DNA from: Scytolyngbya sp. HA4215-MV1
GTDB taxonomy: Bacteria > Cyanobacteriota > Cyanobacteriia > Leptolyngbyales > Leptolyngbyaceae
Reading direction: 5' to 3'
DNA: 64,000 nucleotides
NCBI GenBank assembly: GCA_019359045.1
Contig: JAHHIA010000002.1
Location: forward strand, 180,401-244,400
The translations under genes were made by a program, and so were the position numbers. Positions 45,729-54,843 of this stretch are shown here, one piece after another (positions within the stretch are counted from its first letter, which is position 1; the number at the start of each line of letters is the position of its first letter). The notes under the pieces were generated by a model. That model was not told the origin of the DNA. It saw nothing but the letters and a program-made list of their open reading frames with translations, and did not search any database.

Positions 45729-48362
45729 CTAGATCTTCCAACAAAATTGGGTCGCTGCTTCAGCCGTCAGGGGCTTGCTCAAAAAATAGCCCTGCATCAC
45801 ATCACAGTCAATCGTTTGAAGAAACTGCATTTGCTCAGATTTCTCAACCCCTTCAGCAATCACTCGTAACCCCAACCCATGTGCCAGCGTGACGATCGCC
45901 TGCACGATCGCTGCATCACGACGACTGTTTGGCAAATCTCGAATAAAAGACCCATCCACTTTCAGCGAATTGAGCGGAAACCGTTTGAGGTAATTGAGAG
46001 ACGAATGTCCCGTTCCAAAATCATCCATTGAGGTGTGAATGCCCATCGTCTGAAGCTGTTTCAAAATAGAAATTGTCAGCTCCAGATCCCACATTGCCAC
46101 ACTTTCAGTAATTTCAATTTCTAAAAATTTAGGATTGAGTCCTGTTTCTTTCAAAACCTGATCAATACAGGGAAGCAACGTTTTTTGCTGAAACTGTCGT
46201 GCCGAAATATTGACTGCCATTTTTAAGGGAGGTAACCCGGCTTCTTGCCAGAGACGGTTTTGCATACAAGCCTGCCGCAATACCCACTCACCAATGGGAC
46301 AAATCAGTCCCGTTTCTTCTGCCATAGGAATAAATTGGTTGGGTGCAATTAACCCCTGCGTGGGGTGCTGCCAGCGAATCAGCGCCTCCATCCCTACAAT
46401 CTCCCCAGTCTCTAAATCAATCTGAGGTTGGTAGTGGAGCAAAAATTCTTCTCGTTCTAAAGCTCGTCGCAAATCGGTTTCTAATGCCAGTTGTTCAGCG
46501 CCCCAAACGCTCATCACCGGGGTATAGAACTGGAAATTATTTTTTCCCTGTTGCTTGGCAGCATACATGGCAGTATCGGCATTTTTGAGTAGCGTTTCTG
46601 CATCCTCACCGTCGTAAGGCGCGAGTGCGATCCCCAGACTGGCAGTAATGTATAACTCTTGTCCGCCAAAGTAGAACGGAGCACTAAGGGTCTCCAAAAT
46701 TTTTTGGGCGACGCTGATGACATCTTCGGCAGACTTCACTTGGGGAAGCAATAGGGTAAATTCGTCTCCTCCCCAACGGGCAATAAAATCGCTTTCTTGT
46801 AAACAAGGCTTCAGGCGTTCTGTGGTGCAGCACAGCAGATGATCGCCAGCGGCATGTCCCAAGGTATCGTTGATGGTTTTGAAGCGATCGAGATCGAGAA
46901 AGACGACAGCTAAAATTTCTCGCTGTTGCTGGGCACTGACCAGAGAGAGTGAAAGTTGTTCATCTAGCAGTAAGCGATTGGGTAAACCAGTCAGTTGGTC
47001 ATGAGACGCCTGATGTCGAATCGTATCTTCGACACGGCGCTGCATCACCGCCATATAGAGGTGAATCCCGATCGCCTGAGCCAACTTGATCTCCTCCAAA
47101 TCCCAGGGTTGTGCCTGCCCTTGTTTAATTTCTCGCCACGCAGCAAAAGAGGCGCGGGGACGGAGATTGCGATCGTCCTTATGGACTTCTCCTGCCCACA
47201 ACCGCTCGGTTTCAATCTCATTACGAAAAATCACCAAACTGCCAATCGTTTGTTGACGATATTGCAGCGGCACACTCAAGATCGAACGAATCGGCGTCGC
47301 TTGAAAAGCAGGCTGCAACGGCTGCAATTCGGGCACCTGATAAAGATCCGCAATCGAATGCAGATGCAGCACATCCGGCGTGGAGGTGGGTGGCTTATGT
47401 ACTAAGGGTGGGGGCTTCATTTCACTCAGCTTTGAGTTGGATTGCCAGACCGATCCCTGGATACTCTGGGCATGATCGGCAACTTCTAAAGTGGGTTGCG
47501 ATCTCAGCAGCATCTGCCAACTCGCATTTTCTTCCAGGTTAGGTAAGTCAGGCTGTTGCCCATAGGTGTAAAGCTGGGCAGGTTCATCGGGCGATGCGGC
47601 AAAAAGACAGAGCCTTCCTCCTGAACCTGCTAATGCCTGAACCGTGGCTTCTAAGACGGTTTGGCGAATTTCTGCCACATTACGAGGGGCATGGAGTAAA
47701 CTGCTGATTTGATTGACGATGGCTTCGTGATGGGCTTGCTGTCGGGCATGGGTCAACAAGTTAGATTGGGCAATCGCGATCGACACCTGATCGACCAATA
47801 ACTGAGCAATTTGCAAATCTCGCTCAGAAAACTGATGCGGTTGGCTGTGATGAGCCACTAACAAACCCCAAAGGTTTTTTTTGTGCAGGATGGGAAATGC
47901 CAGCGAAGCACTGACTCCCATCGTAGTAAGATAGTCGGCATGGCAGGGATCAACTTCTGCATAACGAATATCTTCTGTCGCTAGACATTCTCCGGTTTCA
48001 GCGCAATCTAGCTGGCTCAGGGTTTTGCGTTTGGTATTGACATTCACAATCACCCGCTGGCGGGCTTGGATAAAAAGGTCACGGGCTTGTGATGGAATAT
48101 CACTTGCAGGGAAGTGTAACCCTAAGAGGGAGGGTAGGCGATGTCGATGAATGGCTTCTGCAATCACTTCACCACTCTCGTCTGGAGCAAACCGATAGAT
48201 TTTGACGCGATCGACTTGCAGGAACGATCGAATCTCCACCACCGCTGTGCTCAAAATTTCCTGCAGTTCTAAGGATTGGCGAATACGATTGGTGATTCGA
48301 TTGAGTAAGCTTTCGCGATCGGAAACGATTTTTGGACTCGTTTTTCCTTGCTTGCGCTTCAT
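45729..48362 (-). CDS. Phytochrome-like GAF-GAF-GGDEF-EAL signalling protein
   Basis: An 877-residue protein from the ATG at 48362 (GAGG eight bases upstream); a longer start adds 15 residues. The first GAF (about 20-190) is phytochrome-like: [38 protein letters not shown] and [17 protein letters not shown], where Cys140 sits where phytochromes attach bilin. A second GAF follows. The GGDEF domain has WGGDEF (about 531-535), so diguanylate cyclase activity is possible, and the EAL domain has [10 protein letters not shown] (659-661) and [28 protein letters not shown], so c-di-GMP breakdown is possible. Light-dependent c-di-GMP turnover is inferred. Confidence 0.93.
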   Translation of the reverse strand: MKRKQGKTSPKIVSDRESLLNRITNRIRQSLELQEILSTAVVEIRSFLQVDRVKIYRFAPDESGEVIAEAIHRHRLPSLLGLHFPASDIPSQARDLFIQARQRVIVNVNTKRKTLSQLDCAETGECLATEDIRYAEVDPCHADYLTTMGVSASLAFPILHKKNLWGLLVAHHSQPHQFSERDLQIAQLLVDQVSIAIAQSNLLTHARQQAHHEAIVNQISSLLHAPRNVAEIRQTVLEATVQALAGSGGRLCLFAASPDEPAQLYTYGQQPDLPNLEENASWQMLLRSQPTLEVADHAQSIQGSVWQSNSKLSEMKPPPLVHKPPTSTPDVLHLHSIADLYQVPELQPLQPAFQATPIRSILSVPLQYRQQTIGSLVIFRNEIETERLWAGEVHKDDRNLRPRASFAAWREIKQGQAQPWDLEEIKLAQAIGIHLYMAVMQRRVEDTIRHQASHDQLTGLPNRLLLDEQLSLSLVSAQQQREILAVVFLDLDRFKTINDTLGHAAGDHLLCCTTERLKPCLQESDFIARWGGDEFTLLLPQVKSAEDVISVAQKILETLSAPFYFGGQELYITASLGIALAPYDGEDAETLLKNADTAMYAAKQQGKNNFQFYTPVMSVWGAEQLALETDLRRALEREEFLLHYQPQIDLETGEIVGMEALIRWQHPTQGLIAPNQFIPMAEETGLICPIGEWVLRQACMQNRLWQEAGLPPLKMAVNISARQFQQKTLLPCIDQVLKETGLNPKFLEIEITESVAMWDLELTISILKQLQTMGIHTSMDDFGTGHSSLNYLKRFPLNSLKVDGSFIRDLPNSRRDAAIVQAIVTLAHGLGLRVIAEGVEKSEQMQFLQTIDCDVMQGYFLSKPLTAEAATQFCWKI

Positions 48363-48662
48363 CCAGGTAACCTCATCAACCACTGTTTTAAGCGAGCAGC
48401 CTTTCATGTTTTTTGAGATAGGGCATTTTGCGAAAATTTTCGCAACCTATTTATCCCATTCCCATTCCCATTTCCATCGCACCGTCCATGACCCTTGCCT
48501 TGGCATGCCACCCCAAAAAAGACATTAGACGAAATCTCTGTTCAATCAATCGCCATCTGATCTCTTGTCACTTCTAGAATTGCCAGTCTCCCCTATCCAT
48601 TATCTAAAGTCTCAGAAACTTTACGTTCTGCAATGCTGACATAGTTTCTGTAGTCGCGAAGC

Positions 48663-48691
48663 TTGACACCCGTTCTAATTTACCTTATCTT
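48663..48691 (+). promoter_or_regulatory. Candidate futA promoter
   Basis: TTGACA (48663-48668) and TATCTT (48686-48691) are separated by 17 bases, a sigma-70-like pair in the 386-base spacer upstream of futA. A candidate Fur site follows four bases downstream, where a repressor would block transcription. The spacer holds no gene; it also carries a run of CCCATT units near 48457-48475. Confidence 0.55.
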
Positions 48692-48694
48692 CTG

Positions 48695-48717
48695 CTATTG
48701 AGAATAAATTTCAATAG
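48695..48717 (+). promoter_or_regulatory. Candidate Fur box upstream of futA
   Basis: CTATTGAGAATAAATTTCAATAG with perfect seven-base arms (CTATTGA/TCAATAG). The central 15-mer TGAGAATAAATTTCA agrees with the TGATAATNATTATCA Fur core at 11 of 14 defined positions. It lies just downstream of the candidate -10 and about 50 bases before the futA start, so iron repression by FurA is a sound inference. Confidence 0.6.
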
Positions 48718-48766
48718 CTAAATCTTTTCATGCTCAATATCTTCATATTTGAGTCACTCCATCCCC

Positions 48767-49858
48767 ATGAAATCTGCAAAGGAGGCAAACTATTCGGTGA
48801 GCAAAATTTCTAGACGCGTTTTTTTAGCGGCTGGTGGTGCAGTTGCGGTTGTAGCACTGCATCGAATCGTGCGGCGCAACAGTACTACGATCTCGTCGAA
48901 CGATCGGATAGTTAACCTCTATTCAGCCCGGCATTACGATACGGACACTGCCATCTACGAGAGCTTTACCGCCAAGACTGGAATCAAGGTTAATCTCGTT
49001 GAAGCCGAGGCAGACAAACTGATCGAACGGATCAAAAGTGAGGGAGCGAATAGCCCTGCGGATGTATTAATCACCGTAGACGCAGGAAGACTCTGGCGCG
49101 CCCAAGAAGCGGGTATTCTCCAGCCGATTGCTTCACCTACCTTGATGTCTTTACCCCAAAATTTGTATGAGCCACAAGGGCATTGGTTTGGCCTGACCAA
49201 ACGGGCACGAGTCATCGTCTACAACAAAGCACGGGTCAAAGAGTCTGATCTCTCGACCTATGAGGATTTAGCAAATCCCAAGTGGAAGGGAAGAATTGTC
49301 ATTCGGAGTTCCACCAATGTTTATAACCAGTCGTTGGTGGGATCAATTTTGGCGGCATTGGGGCCGGTAAAAACCGAAGCCTGGGCAAAAGGGATTGTTG
49401 CAAACTTAGCCAGAGCACCCGAAGGCAACGATACTGCCCAAATTAAGGCTGTGGCAGCTGGTCTAGCGGATGTGGCGATCGTCAATCAGTACTATTTGCT
49501 CCGATTAGCACAATCAAAAAAACCTGAAGAGCAAGAAATTGTTGACAAGGTAGGGATCTTTTTTCCCAACCAAAACGATCGCGGCACCCACATTAATATC
49601 AGTGGAGGTGGAGTCGTCAAAACAGCTCCACATCGGGAAGCTGCCATCCAATTTTTGGAATATCTAGCGAGCAAGGATGCACAGGCAATTTTTGCCAAGG
49701 GGAACTATGAATACCCCGCACTAGAGGGGGTGACGCCAGATACAATCCTTGCCAGCTATAGTAAAAATTTCAAGAAAGAAGATAGCCTGAATGCTGCCGT
49801 GTATGGTCGGAATAATGCGGAAGCCCTAAAAATTATGGATCGAGCAGGCTGGAAATAG
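48767..49858 (+). CDS. futA: Iron(III) ABC transporter substrate-binding protein
   Basis: A periplasmic or lumenal ferric-iron-binding protein of the FutA/FbpA class. ATG at 48767 is preferred; a TTG at 48749 would add six residues. It begins with a twin-arginine-type signal (SRRVFLAAGGAVAVVAL), as known FutA2 does. The body fits: IVNLYSARHYDTDTAIYESF, LVEAEADKLIERIKSEGANS, RLWRAQEAGILQP, RARVIVYNKARVKE and the C-terminal GGGVVKTAPHREAAIQFLEYL. Tyr residues in NVYNQSLVG and NQYYLLRLA are likely iron ligands. futB follows on the opposite strand and futC diverges from futB. Confidence 0.94.
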   Translation: MKSAKEANYSVSKISRRVFLAAGGAVAVVALHRIVRRNSTTISSNDRIVNLYSARHYDTDTAIYESFTAKTGIKVNLVEAEADKLIERIKSEGANSPADVLITVDAGRLWRAQEAGILQPIASPTLMSLPQNLYEPQGHWFGLTKRARVIVYNKARVKESDLSTYEDLANPKWKGRIVIRSSTNVYNQSLVGSILAALGPVKTEAWAKGIVANLARAPEGNDTAQIKAVAAGLADVAIVNQYYLLRLAQSKKPEEQEIVDKVGIFFPNQNDRGTHINISGGGVVKTAPHREAAIQFLEYLASKDAQAIFAKGNYEYPALEGVTPDTILASYSKNFKKEDSLNAAVYGRNNAEALKIMDRAGWK

Positions 49859-49980
49859 GACTTCCCGCATCCTCTTGATTATCTTTGACCTTTTGAGGGG
49901 AAGGCTTTTCTGGCCGATATCATCGATCTGTCTCGATCAGATCCGACCGTCCTCTCTCAAGCTTTTTGCACTCTGGATTT

Positions 49981-50015
49981 CGTCTTCCAAGTAATCACTG
50001 ATCACTTGGAAGACG
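49981..50015. terminator. Hairpin at the convergent futA-futB end
   Basis: A perfect 12-base stem, CGTCTTCCAAGT (49981-49992) and ACTTGGAAGACG (50004-50015), with an 11-base loop that overlaps the last codons of futB. It lies between convergent ends of futA and futB, so a bidirectional terminator is plausible, though no T run follows either side. Confidence 0.5.
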
Positions 50016-51660
50016 AGGAAATTTTATTGCTGAGAAAGATGACCGGAATCAAGCCAACTAAGACGATCGCTAATGCAGAACCAGCGGATTCGGCGAGGCG
50101 TTCGTCGGCAGCCAGATTATAGACTCGGATTGCCAATGTATCAAAATTGAAGGGGCGAACAATCAGCGTGGCAGGCAGTTCTTTCATAACCTCTACAAAC
50201 ACGAGGGTGGCAGCCGTTAAAATGCCTCCCCCCAACAAAGGGGCGTGAACTTGAATCAGGGTACTGGTAGGGCCGTGCCCTAAACTGCGGGCTGCATCGT
50301 CCAGACTGGGGCGAATTTGAGTGAGACTGGCCTCCACAGAACTCAGCGCTACTGCCAGAAACCTTACTAGGTAAGCAAAAACCAGCGCTGTAACTGTCCC
50401 ACTGAACAATAAGCCAGTTGAAACTCCCCAGAACGATCGGGCTGCTGCATCGATCGCATTGTCGAATTTGCCAATGGGGATCAAAATGCCGACAGCGATC
50501 ACCGATCCGGGAAGTGCATAGCCCATCGCAGCCATTTGAGTTGATACTCTCATCCCCTGATTGGGATACAGCCGCTGCCCGTACGCCATGCCTACAGCAA
50601 TGACTACCGAGATCGCCACCGTTAGTCCTGCCAGAATCAAACTATTGTGGGCAAAGCCCCAAAAGCGATGGTCAAAAGTTTGGGCAGGATTTTCCCACGC
50701 CAATTGCAAAAGTACCTGACCTGGCAGGAAAAAGCCGAAATAGATTGGCAAAAAGCAAATGAAGCTAGACCCAATTGCTCTCACTCCGCTCAACCGATAG
50801 CCTGACAAATGCTGCTGACTAGCAGTTTGATAATAGCGAGCTTGTCCACGAGATACACGCTCTAGCAACACTAGCCCAAACACAAAGGCCAAAAGAAACG
50901 CAGCTAATTGGGTGGCTGCCAGCCGTTCATTCATGCCAAACCAGGTGCGGTAGATACCGGTGGTAAAGGTATCAACGCCAAAAAATTGAACCGTGGCAAA
51001 GTCATTCAGGGTTTCCATGAGTGCCAGCGATAACCCCGCCATAATGGCAGGTCGAGCCATCGGTAGCGCAACAGTGAAAAAGCTTTGCCAAGGGTTGCAG
51101 CCCAGACTCCGACTCACTTCCAAAGTACAGAGCGATTGGTTCAAAAAGGCGGTGCGTGCCAGTAGGTAAACGTAGGGATAGAGCACTAGGGTCAGCATGA
51201 CGATCGCCCCCCAGAGCGATCGTACATTGGGAAACCAGTAATCTTGCGCACTTTGCCAGCCCAACCACTGGCGCAAGCCCGATTGCACGGGGCCGTAGTA
51301 GTCCAGCAGATCGGTGTAGGTGTAGGCCAAGATGTACGCAGGTGCTGCCAGAGGTAACAATAACGCCCATGCAAAGATGCGCCGCCCTGGAAAGCGACAC
51401 ATTGCCACCAGCCATGCCGTACTCGTGCCGATCGTCGCAGTCCCCACACCAACCCCCACCATCAGCCAAAAAGAATTGCTGAGATAAACTGACAAAACGG
51501 TCGCTGCCAGGTGTTCCCAGACATCTCTTGCATCTGTAAAGATGCCAGCGAATATACCCAAAACAGGTAAAGACAGCAGTACAGAAATTGCCACGACTAG
51601 CCCTGTCCAACCACTTTGACGATCGAACCAGTGAATCAACCATCTGCGGGCAGCTTGCAT
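50002..51660 (-). CDS. futB: Iron(III) ABC transporter permease
   Basis: A 552-residue inner-membrane protein with two fused permease halves and about twelve membrane helices, the FbpB/FutB type. Each half has the EAA-like cytoplasmic loop: EVSRSLGCNPWQSFFTVALP in the first and DAARSLGHGPTSTLIQVHAP in the second, which dock on the ATPase FutC. Residues such as YVYLLARTAFLNQSLC and MKELPATLIVRPFNFDTLA are family phrases. It is on the minus strand between plus-strand futA and futC, so the system is one locus with split transcription. Confidence 0.94.
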   Translation of the reverse strand: MQAARRWLIHWFDRQSGWTGLVVAISVLLSLPVLGIFAGIFTDARDVWEHLAATVLSVYLSNSFWLMVGVGVGTATIGTSTAWLVAMCRFPGRRIFAWALLLPLAAPAYILAYTYTDLLDYYGPVQSGLRQWLGWQSAQDYWFPNVRSLWGAIVMLTLVLYPYVYLLARTAFLNQSLCTLEVSRSLGCNPWQSFFTVALPMARPAIMAGLSLALMETLNDFATVQFFGVDTFTTGIYRTWFGMNERLAATQLAAFLLAFVFGLVLLERVSRGQARYYQTASQQHLSGYRLSGVRAIGSSFICFLPIYFGFFLPGQVLLQLAWENPAQTFDHRFWGFAHNSLILAGLTVAISVVIAVGMAYGQRLYPNQGMRVSTQMAAMGYALPGSVIAVGILIPIGKFDNAIDAAARSFWGVSTGLLFSGTVTALVFAYLVRFLAVALSSVEASLTQIRPSLDDAARSLGHGPTSTLIQVHAPLLGGGILTAATLVFVEVMKELPATLIVRPFNFDTLAIRVYNLAADERLAESAGSALAIVLVGLIPVIFLSNKISSSSK

Positions 51661-51726
51661 CTCAAAATACCTGCTTTTTAATGAGAAAAACTATCAAAAA
51701 ATACTTTACTATAATCCCGAAATTGT

Positions 51727-51741
51727 TGATGATGCATCTCA
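51727..51741 (+). promoter_or_regulatory. Weak candidate Fur site between futB and futC
   Basis: TGATGATGCATCTCA agrees with the Fur core at 10 of 14 positions and contains the palindrome GATGCATC. It lies 50 bases before futC in the divergent futB-futC spacer, the place for a shared iron-responsive operator. The match is weak and is supported mainly by position. Confidence 0.35.
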
Positions 51742-51776
51742 ATAAGAGAGTGCGGCACAAATCACCACTGAGATTT

Positions 51777-52895
51777 ATGGAGCGATCGAACATTCTTCAA
51801 CTAACAGCTATTACGCAACAGTTCTCCGCAACCCCAAAGCCTGCCCTCCGCCAAATCAACTTACAACTGCAACAAGGGGATCTGTTGGCGCTGTTGGGAC
51901 CCTCTGGTTGTGGAAAAACCACCTTGCTGCGTCTGATTGCTGGCTTTGACCGGCCCCAACAAGGCACCATTGTCTTGGCAGGACAAGTGGTGGCGGGTAA
52001 AAGTACTTGGGTGCCACCTGAACGCAGGGATGTGGGTATGGTGTTTCAAGACTATGCACTGTTTCCCCATTTAACCGTCGCCAAAAACGTTGCCTTTGGA
52101 CTCCATCATTGGCGACCGCAGCGATCAACCGACCAAATTCAACAACAGACCCACCAGGCGATCGCGCTGGTGGGTCTGTCTGGCTTAGAAAACCGCTATC
52201 CCCATCAGTTATCAGGAGGGCAACAACAGCGAGTTGCGCTGGCACGTGCGCTGGCATCCCGCCCTAGTTTGATTTTGCTGGACGAACCTCTGAGCAATTT
52301 GGATATGCAAGTCCGGTTGAAACTCCGGCAAGAAATTCGGGATATTCTCAAATCCACCCAGACCTCTGGTGTGTTTGTCACCCATGATCAGGAAGAAGCC
52401 CTCTCTATTGCCGACCAAGTGGCTGTGATGCGACAGGGGCAACTGGAGCAGATCGGCACACCCGAATCTATCTATCAACAGCCAGCCACCCGATTTGTGG
52501 CAGAGTTTGTTACACAGGCAAATTTTTTACCAGCAAAGCTCAATGGCAAGCACTGGGAAACAGCGGTGGGAAATTTTGCCGCCGCGACCGAGATAACAGA
52601 CAAGGCCATTGGGCAAGCTCTCATCCCCAACCCAACGACCCAGAGTTCCCGTACGATCACTGCCGATTTAATGATTCGTCCAGAAGATTTGATCCTGGAA
52701 CCCAATGAAGCGGGAGTAGTCACCATTCACGATCGTCAGTTTTTAGGGCGAGAACATCGCTACTGCCTGCTCAGTGACTCTGGTCAAACGCTCTATGCCC
52801 GCACCACTGCCAAAAATCGCTTGCCCATTGGCCTACGAGTTAACCTCACTGTCGCCCACTCCACGCTGCAAGTTTTCCCAGAACACAACGCCTAA
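51777..52895 (+). CDS. futC: Iron(III) ABC transporter ATP-binding protein
   Basis: A 372-residue ABC ATPase powering ferric iron import. I start at the ATG at 51777 (MERSNILQLTAITQQF); the open frame extends upstream into futB and is not credible. Motifs: LALLGPSGCGKTTLLRL (Walker A), RDVGMVFQDYALFPHLTV (Q loop), YPHQLSGGQQQRVALARAL (signature), SLILLDEPLSNLDMQ (Walker B) and SGVFVTHDQEEALSIAD (H loop). A regulatory TOBE domain ends it. It is divergent from futB with a 116-base spacer carrying a weak Fur-like site. Confidence 0.96.
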   Translation: MERSNILQLTAITQQFSATPKPALRQINLQLQQGDLLALLGPSGCGKTTLLRLIAGFDRPQQGTIVLAGQVVAGKSTWVPPERRDVGMVFQDYALFPHLTVAKNVAFGLHHWRPQRSTDQIQQQTHQAIALVGLSGLENRYPHQLSGGQQQRVALARALASRPSLILLDEPLSNLDMQVRLKLRQEIRDILKSTQTSGVFVTHDQEEALSIADQVAVMRQGQLEQIGTPESIYQQPATRFVAEFVTQANFLPAKLNGKHWETAVGNFAAATEITDKAIGQALIPNPTTQSSRTITADLMIRPEDLILEPNEAGVVTIHDRQFLGREHRYCLLSDSGQTLYARTTAKNRLPIGLRVNLTVAHSTLQVFPEHNA

Positions 52896-52901
52896 TCCCG
52901 A

Positions 52902-53684
52902 ATGATAATGCTGCCCCGTTGTTATCTATTGCCTATGCCTCAACAATTGTCTCTCTGGAATAAAAATCTAGCGGTGGGGTCGAAAACTTTCCCTATCACA
53001 ATCTCGGGAGAAAAGCTTGACTTGCCCAATGCAGAAATCATGTTCTACTCACAGGGGATACCCCAATCGGACGCCGATTGCTGCTTCCAACAACTTGCCA
53101 CGGAAATAATCTGGCGACAAGATAGTATTACTCTATATCAAAAATCAATTGCCTTGCCACGATTGACGGCATGGTATGGCGATCCCGGTAAAACCTATAC
53201 CTATTCTGGTATCGAGATGCTGCCTACTCCCTGGACGCCAACGCTACTGGCAATTAAGTCACAGGTTGAAGCTTTAGCAGGCGTGCAATTTAACAGTGTT
53301 TTACTGAACCTATATCGGCATGGGCGGGATAGTGTGGCATGGCACAGCGACGACGAACCCGAATTGGGAGAGAATCCTACGATCGCTTCGGTGAGTCTGG
53401 GTGGCACTCGACGCTTTTGCTTGAAGCATCGTCAACAGAGGCATTTGCGCCACCATCTGGAACTGACGCATGGCAGTATTTTGCTGATGCTAGGTTGCAC
53501 CCAACATTACTGGCAACACCAAATCCCGAAAACTCAAAAACTGGTGCCGCCTAGAATCAATCTGACTTTTAGAACGATTCTAGATTTTGAAGCGCCATTC
53601 CTACCACGGCGGTGGCAAAGTCAAGACAACAGCTTGTCGGAGAAGCCGAGGTTTGAGAGCTTTCCAGTAGGTTCAGCTAAGTAG
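52902..53684 (+). CDS. AlkB-like 2-oxoglutarate/Fe(II) dioxygenase
   Basis: A 260-residue oxygenase of the AlkB/ALKBH2-3 type, which removes methyl damage from nucleic acids. Visible are the nucleotide-binding start (LTAWYGDPGKTYTYSGIEM), NSVLLNLYRHGRDSVAWHSDDE with the H-x-D pair His148/Asp150, the SVSLGGTRRFCLKH strand, the second His in HGSILLMLGCTQHYWQH and the 2-oxoglutarate-binding PRINLTFR. ATG choice is uncertain; 52902, 52908 and 52935 are all in frame. It starts six bases after futC, so the two are probably cotranscribed, but a role in iron uptake is unlikely. Confidence 0.92.
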   Translation: MIMLPRCYLLPMPQQLSLWNKNLAVGSKTFPITISGEKLDLPNAEIMFYSQGIPQSDADCCFQQLATEIIWRQDSITLYQKSIALPRLTAWYGDPGKTYTYSGIEMLPTPWTPTLLAIKSQVEALAGVQFNSVLLNLYRHGRDSVAWHSDDEPELGENPTIASVSLGGTRRFCLKHRQQRHLRHHLELTHGSILLMLGCTQHYWQHQIPKTQKLVPPRINLTFRTILDFEAPFLPRRWQSQDNSLSEKPRFESFPVGSAK

Positions 53685-53815
53685 CGTAGATTTTTTACAT
53701 GCTTTGGCTTAGCCTAGAAATGGTTGTCGGGTGAGAACCCAGGGAATGGCTGATGCCTCCCAGTTTAGCTGGAAGATACAGTCTCCATAGGTGCAACCAA
53801 TTCAGAACACCTCTG

Positions 53816-53871
53816 ACCTTCCCACTTCTTGAGTGCTGTCCAGCAAGCTTTAGAACGGGAAGGTTCTTTTT
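53816..53871 (+). terminator. Intrinsic terminator after the AlkB-like gene
   Basis: ACCTTCCC (53816-53823) pairs with GGGAAGGT (53857-53864), with a nested TGCT-GTCC-AGCA hairpin in the loop, followed by TCTTTTT. It ends plus-strand transcription before the convergent thiD. The 200-base spacer before it (from 53685) has no gene; a short structured RNA ending here is possible but I cannot assign one. Confidence 0.75.
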
Positions 53872-53885
53872 ATGGTGGAAAAATT

Positions 53886-54716
53886 TCAAACCGTGGGGGC
53901 AGCATTTTCTAGTAAGGGAAAGAAGTGCCCGACGGGTCCCTGCCCTTTGCCGATGTTCAGTGCATATTTTAGAGCAGTGGTGACATAGCTTTTAGCTAAA
54001 CGGGTAGCAGTGAGAGGATCTTTGCCCAATGCCAGGTTCGCTGCGATCGCCGCGGAAAGAGTACATCCCGTCCCGTGCGTATTGGGGGTGTCAATCGTCT
54101 CCGTCGTCAAGGTTTCCAGACGATCGCCTGCAAACCAGACATCCACGCCACGTAGAGCCTGGGTCATGCCTCCTCCTTTGACCAAAACGGCTTTGGCTCC
54201 CAATTGATAAATTTTTTGAGCGGCGGCTTGCATCTCTGTCAGCGTTGCAATCTCGAAACCACTCAAAATTTGAGCTTCATAGCGATTGGGAGTCACAATG
54301 GTGGCTTGGGGAATCAGTGACCGACGCAATGTCGCGATCGCGGCATCATCGATTAATTGAGCACCCGTACGCGATACCATGACCGGATCAACCACCAGTT
54401 GAGTAATCCCCAACTGTTCCACTTGTTCGGCTACGGCTGCAATAATTTCCCGATTGAGCAACATGCCTGTTTTGGCTGCTTGGATGCCAATATCTTGTGC
54501 CACCGCTTGCATTTGGGCGATGACTGCTTCTGGCAGCAGCGCATCGACACGATTCACGCCTAGGGTATTTTGCGCCGTGATGCAGGTGATTGCGCTGGTG
54601 CCATGCACTTTGTGAAAGGCGAAGGTGCGTAAATCAGCTTGAATCCCTGCTCCGCCACCGCTGTCGGAACCCGCGATCGTCATCGCAACGGGGATTGATT
54701 GTGAAAGATTAATCAT
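53886..54716 (-). CDS. thiD: Hydroxymethylpyrimidine/phosphomethylpyrimidine kinase
   Basis: Two-step kinase in thiamin synthesis making HMP-pyrophosphate. The 276-residue ribokinase-fold protein shows AMTIAGSDSGGGAGIQADLRTF (substrate and ATP loop), HGTSAITCITAQNTLGV, VVDPVMVSRTGAQLID, AKAVLVKGGGMTQ and the anion-hole motif THGTGCTLSAAIAANLA. The ATG at 54716 has no strong ribosome site. I looked for a thiamin pyrophosphate riboswitch upstream (54717-54843) and saw none. Converges on the AlkB-like gene. Confidence 0.97.
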   Translation of the reverse strand: MINLSQSIPVAMTIAGSDSGGGAGIQADLRTFAFHKVHGTSAITCITAQNTLGVNRVDALLPEAVIAQMQAVAQDIGIQAAKTGMLLNREIIAAVAEQVEQLGITQLVVDPVMVSRTGAQLIDDAAIATLRRSLIPQATIVTPNRYEAQILSGFEIATLTEMQAAAQKIYQLGAKAVLVKGGGMTQALRGVDVWFAGDRLETLTTETIDTPNTHGTGCTLSAAIAANLALGKDPLTATRLAKSYVTTALKYALNIGKGQGPVGHFFPLLENAAPTV

Positions 54717-54843
54717 GAATTGGCAGGTTGAGGGGAATTTCGAGTTTTAATTCAGGATGGAATATCAACAGTGGATTTTTACATCAGTTCTTTCTATCAT
54801 TCTGTATGATGAGAGAGTATGTAAAGAAATATTGCAGTTCTCG

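Noticed and set aside
54717-54843. Thiamin pyrophosphate riboswitch ahead of thiD
   Set aside because: The spacer is too short and has none of the conserved CTGAGA and ACCTGA elements.
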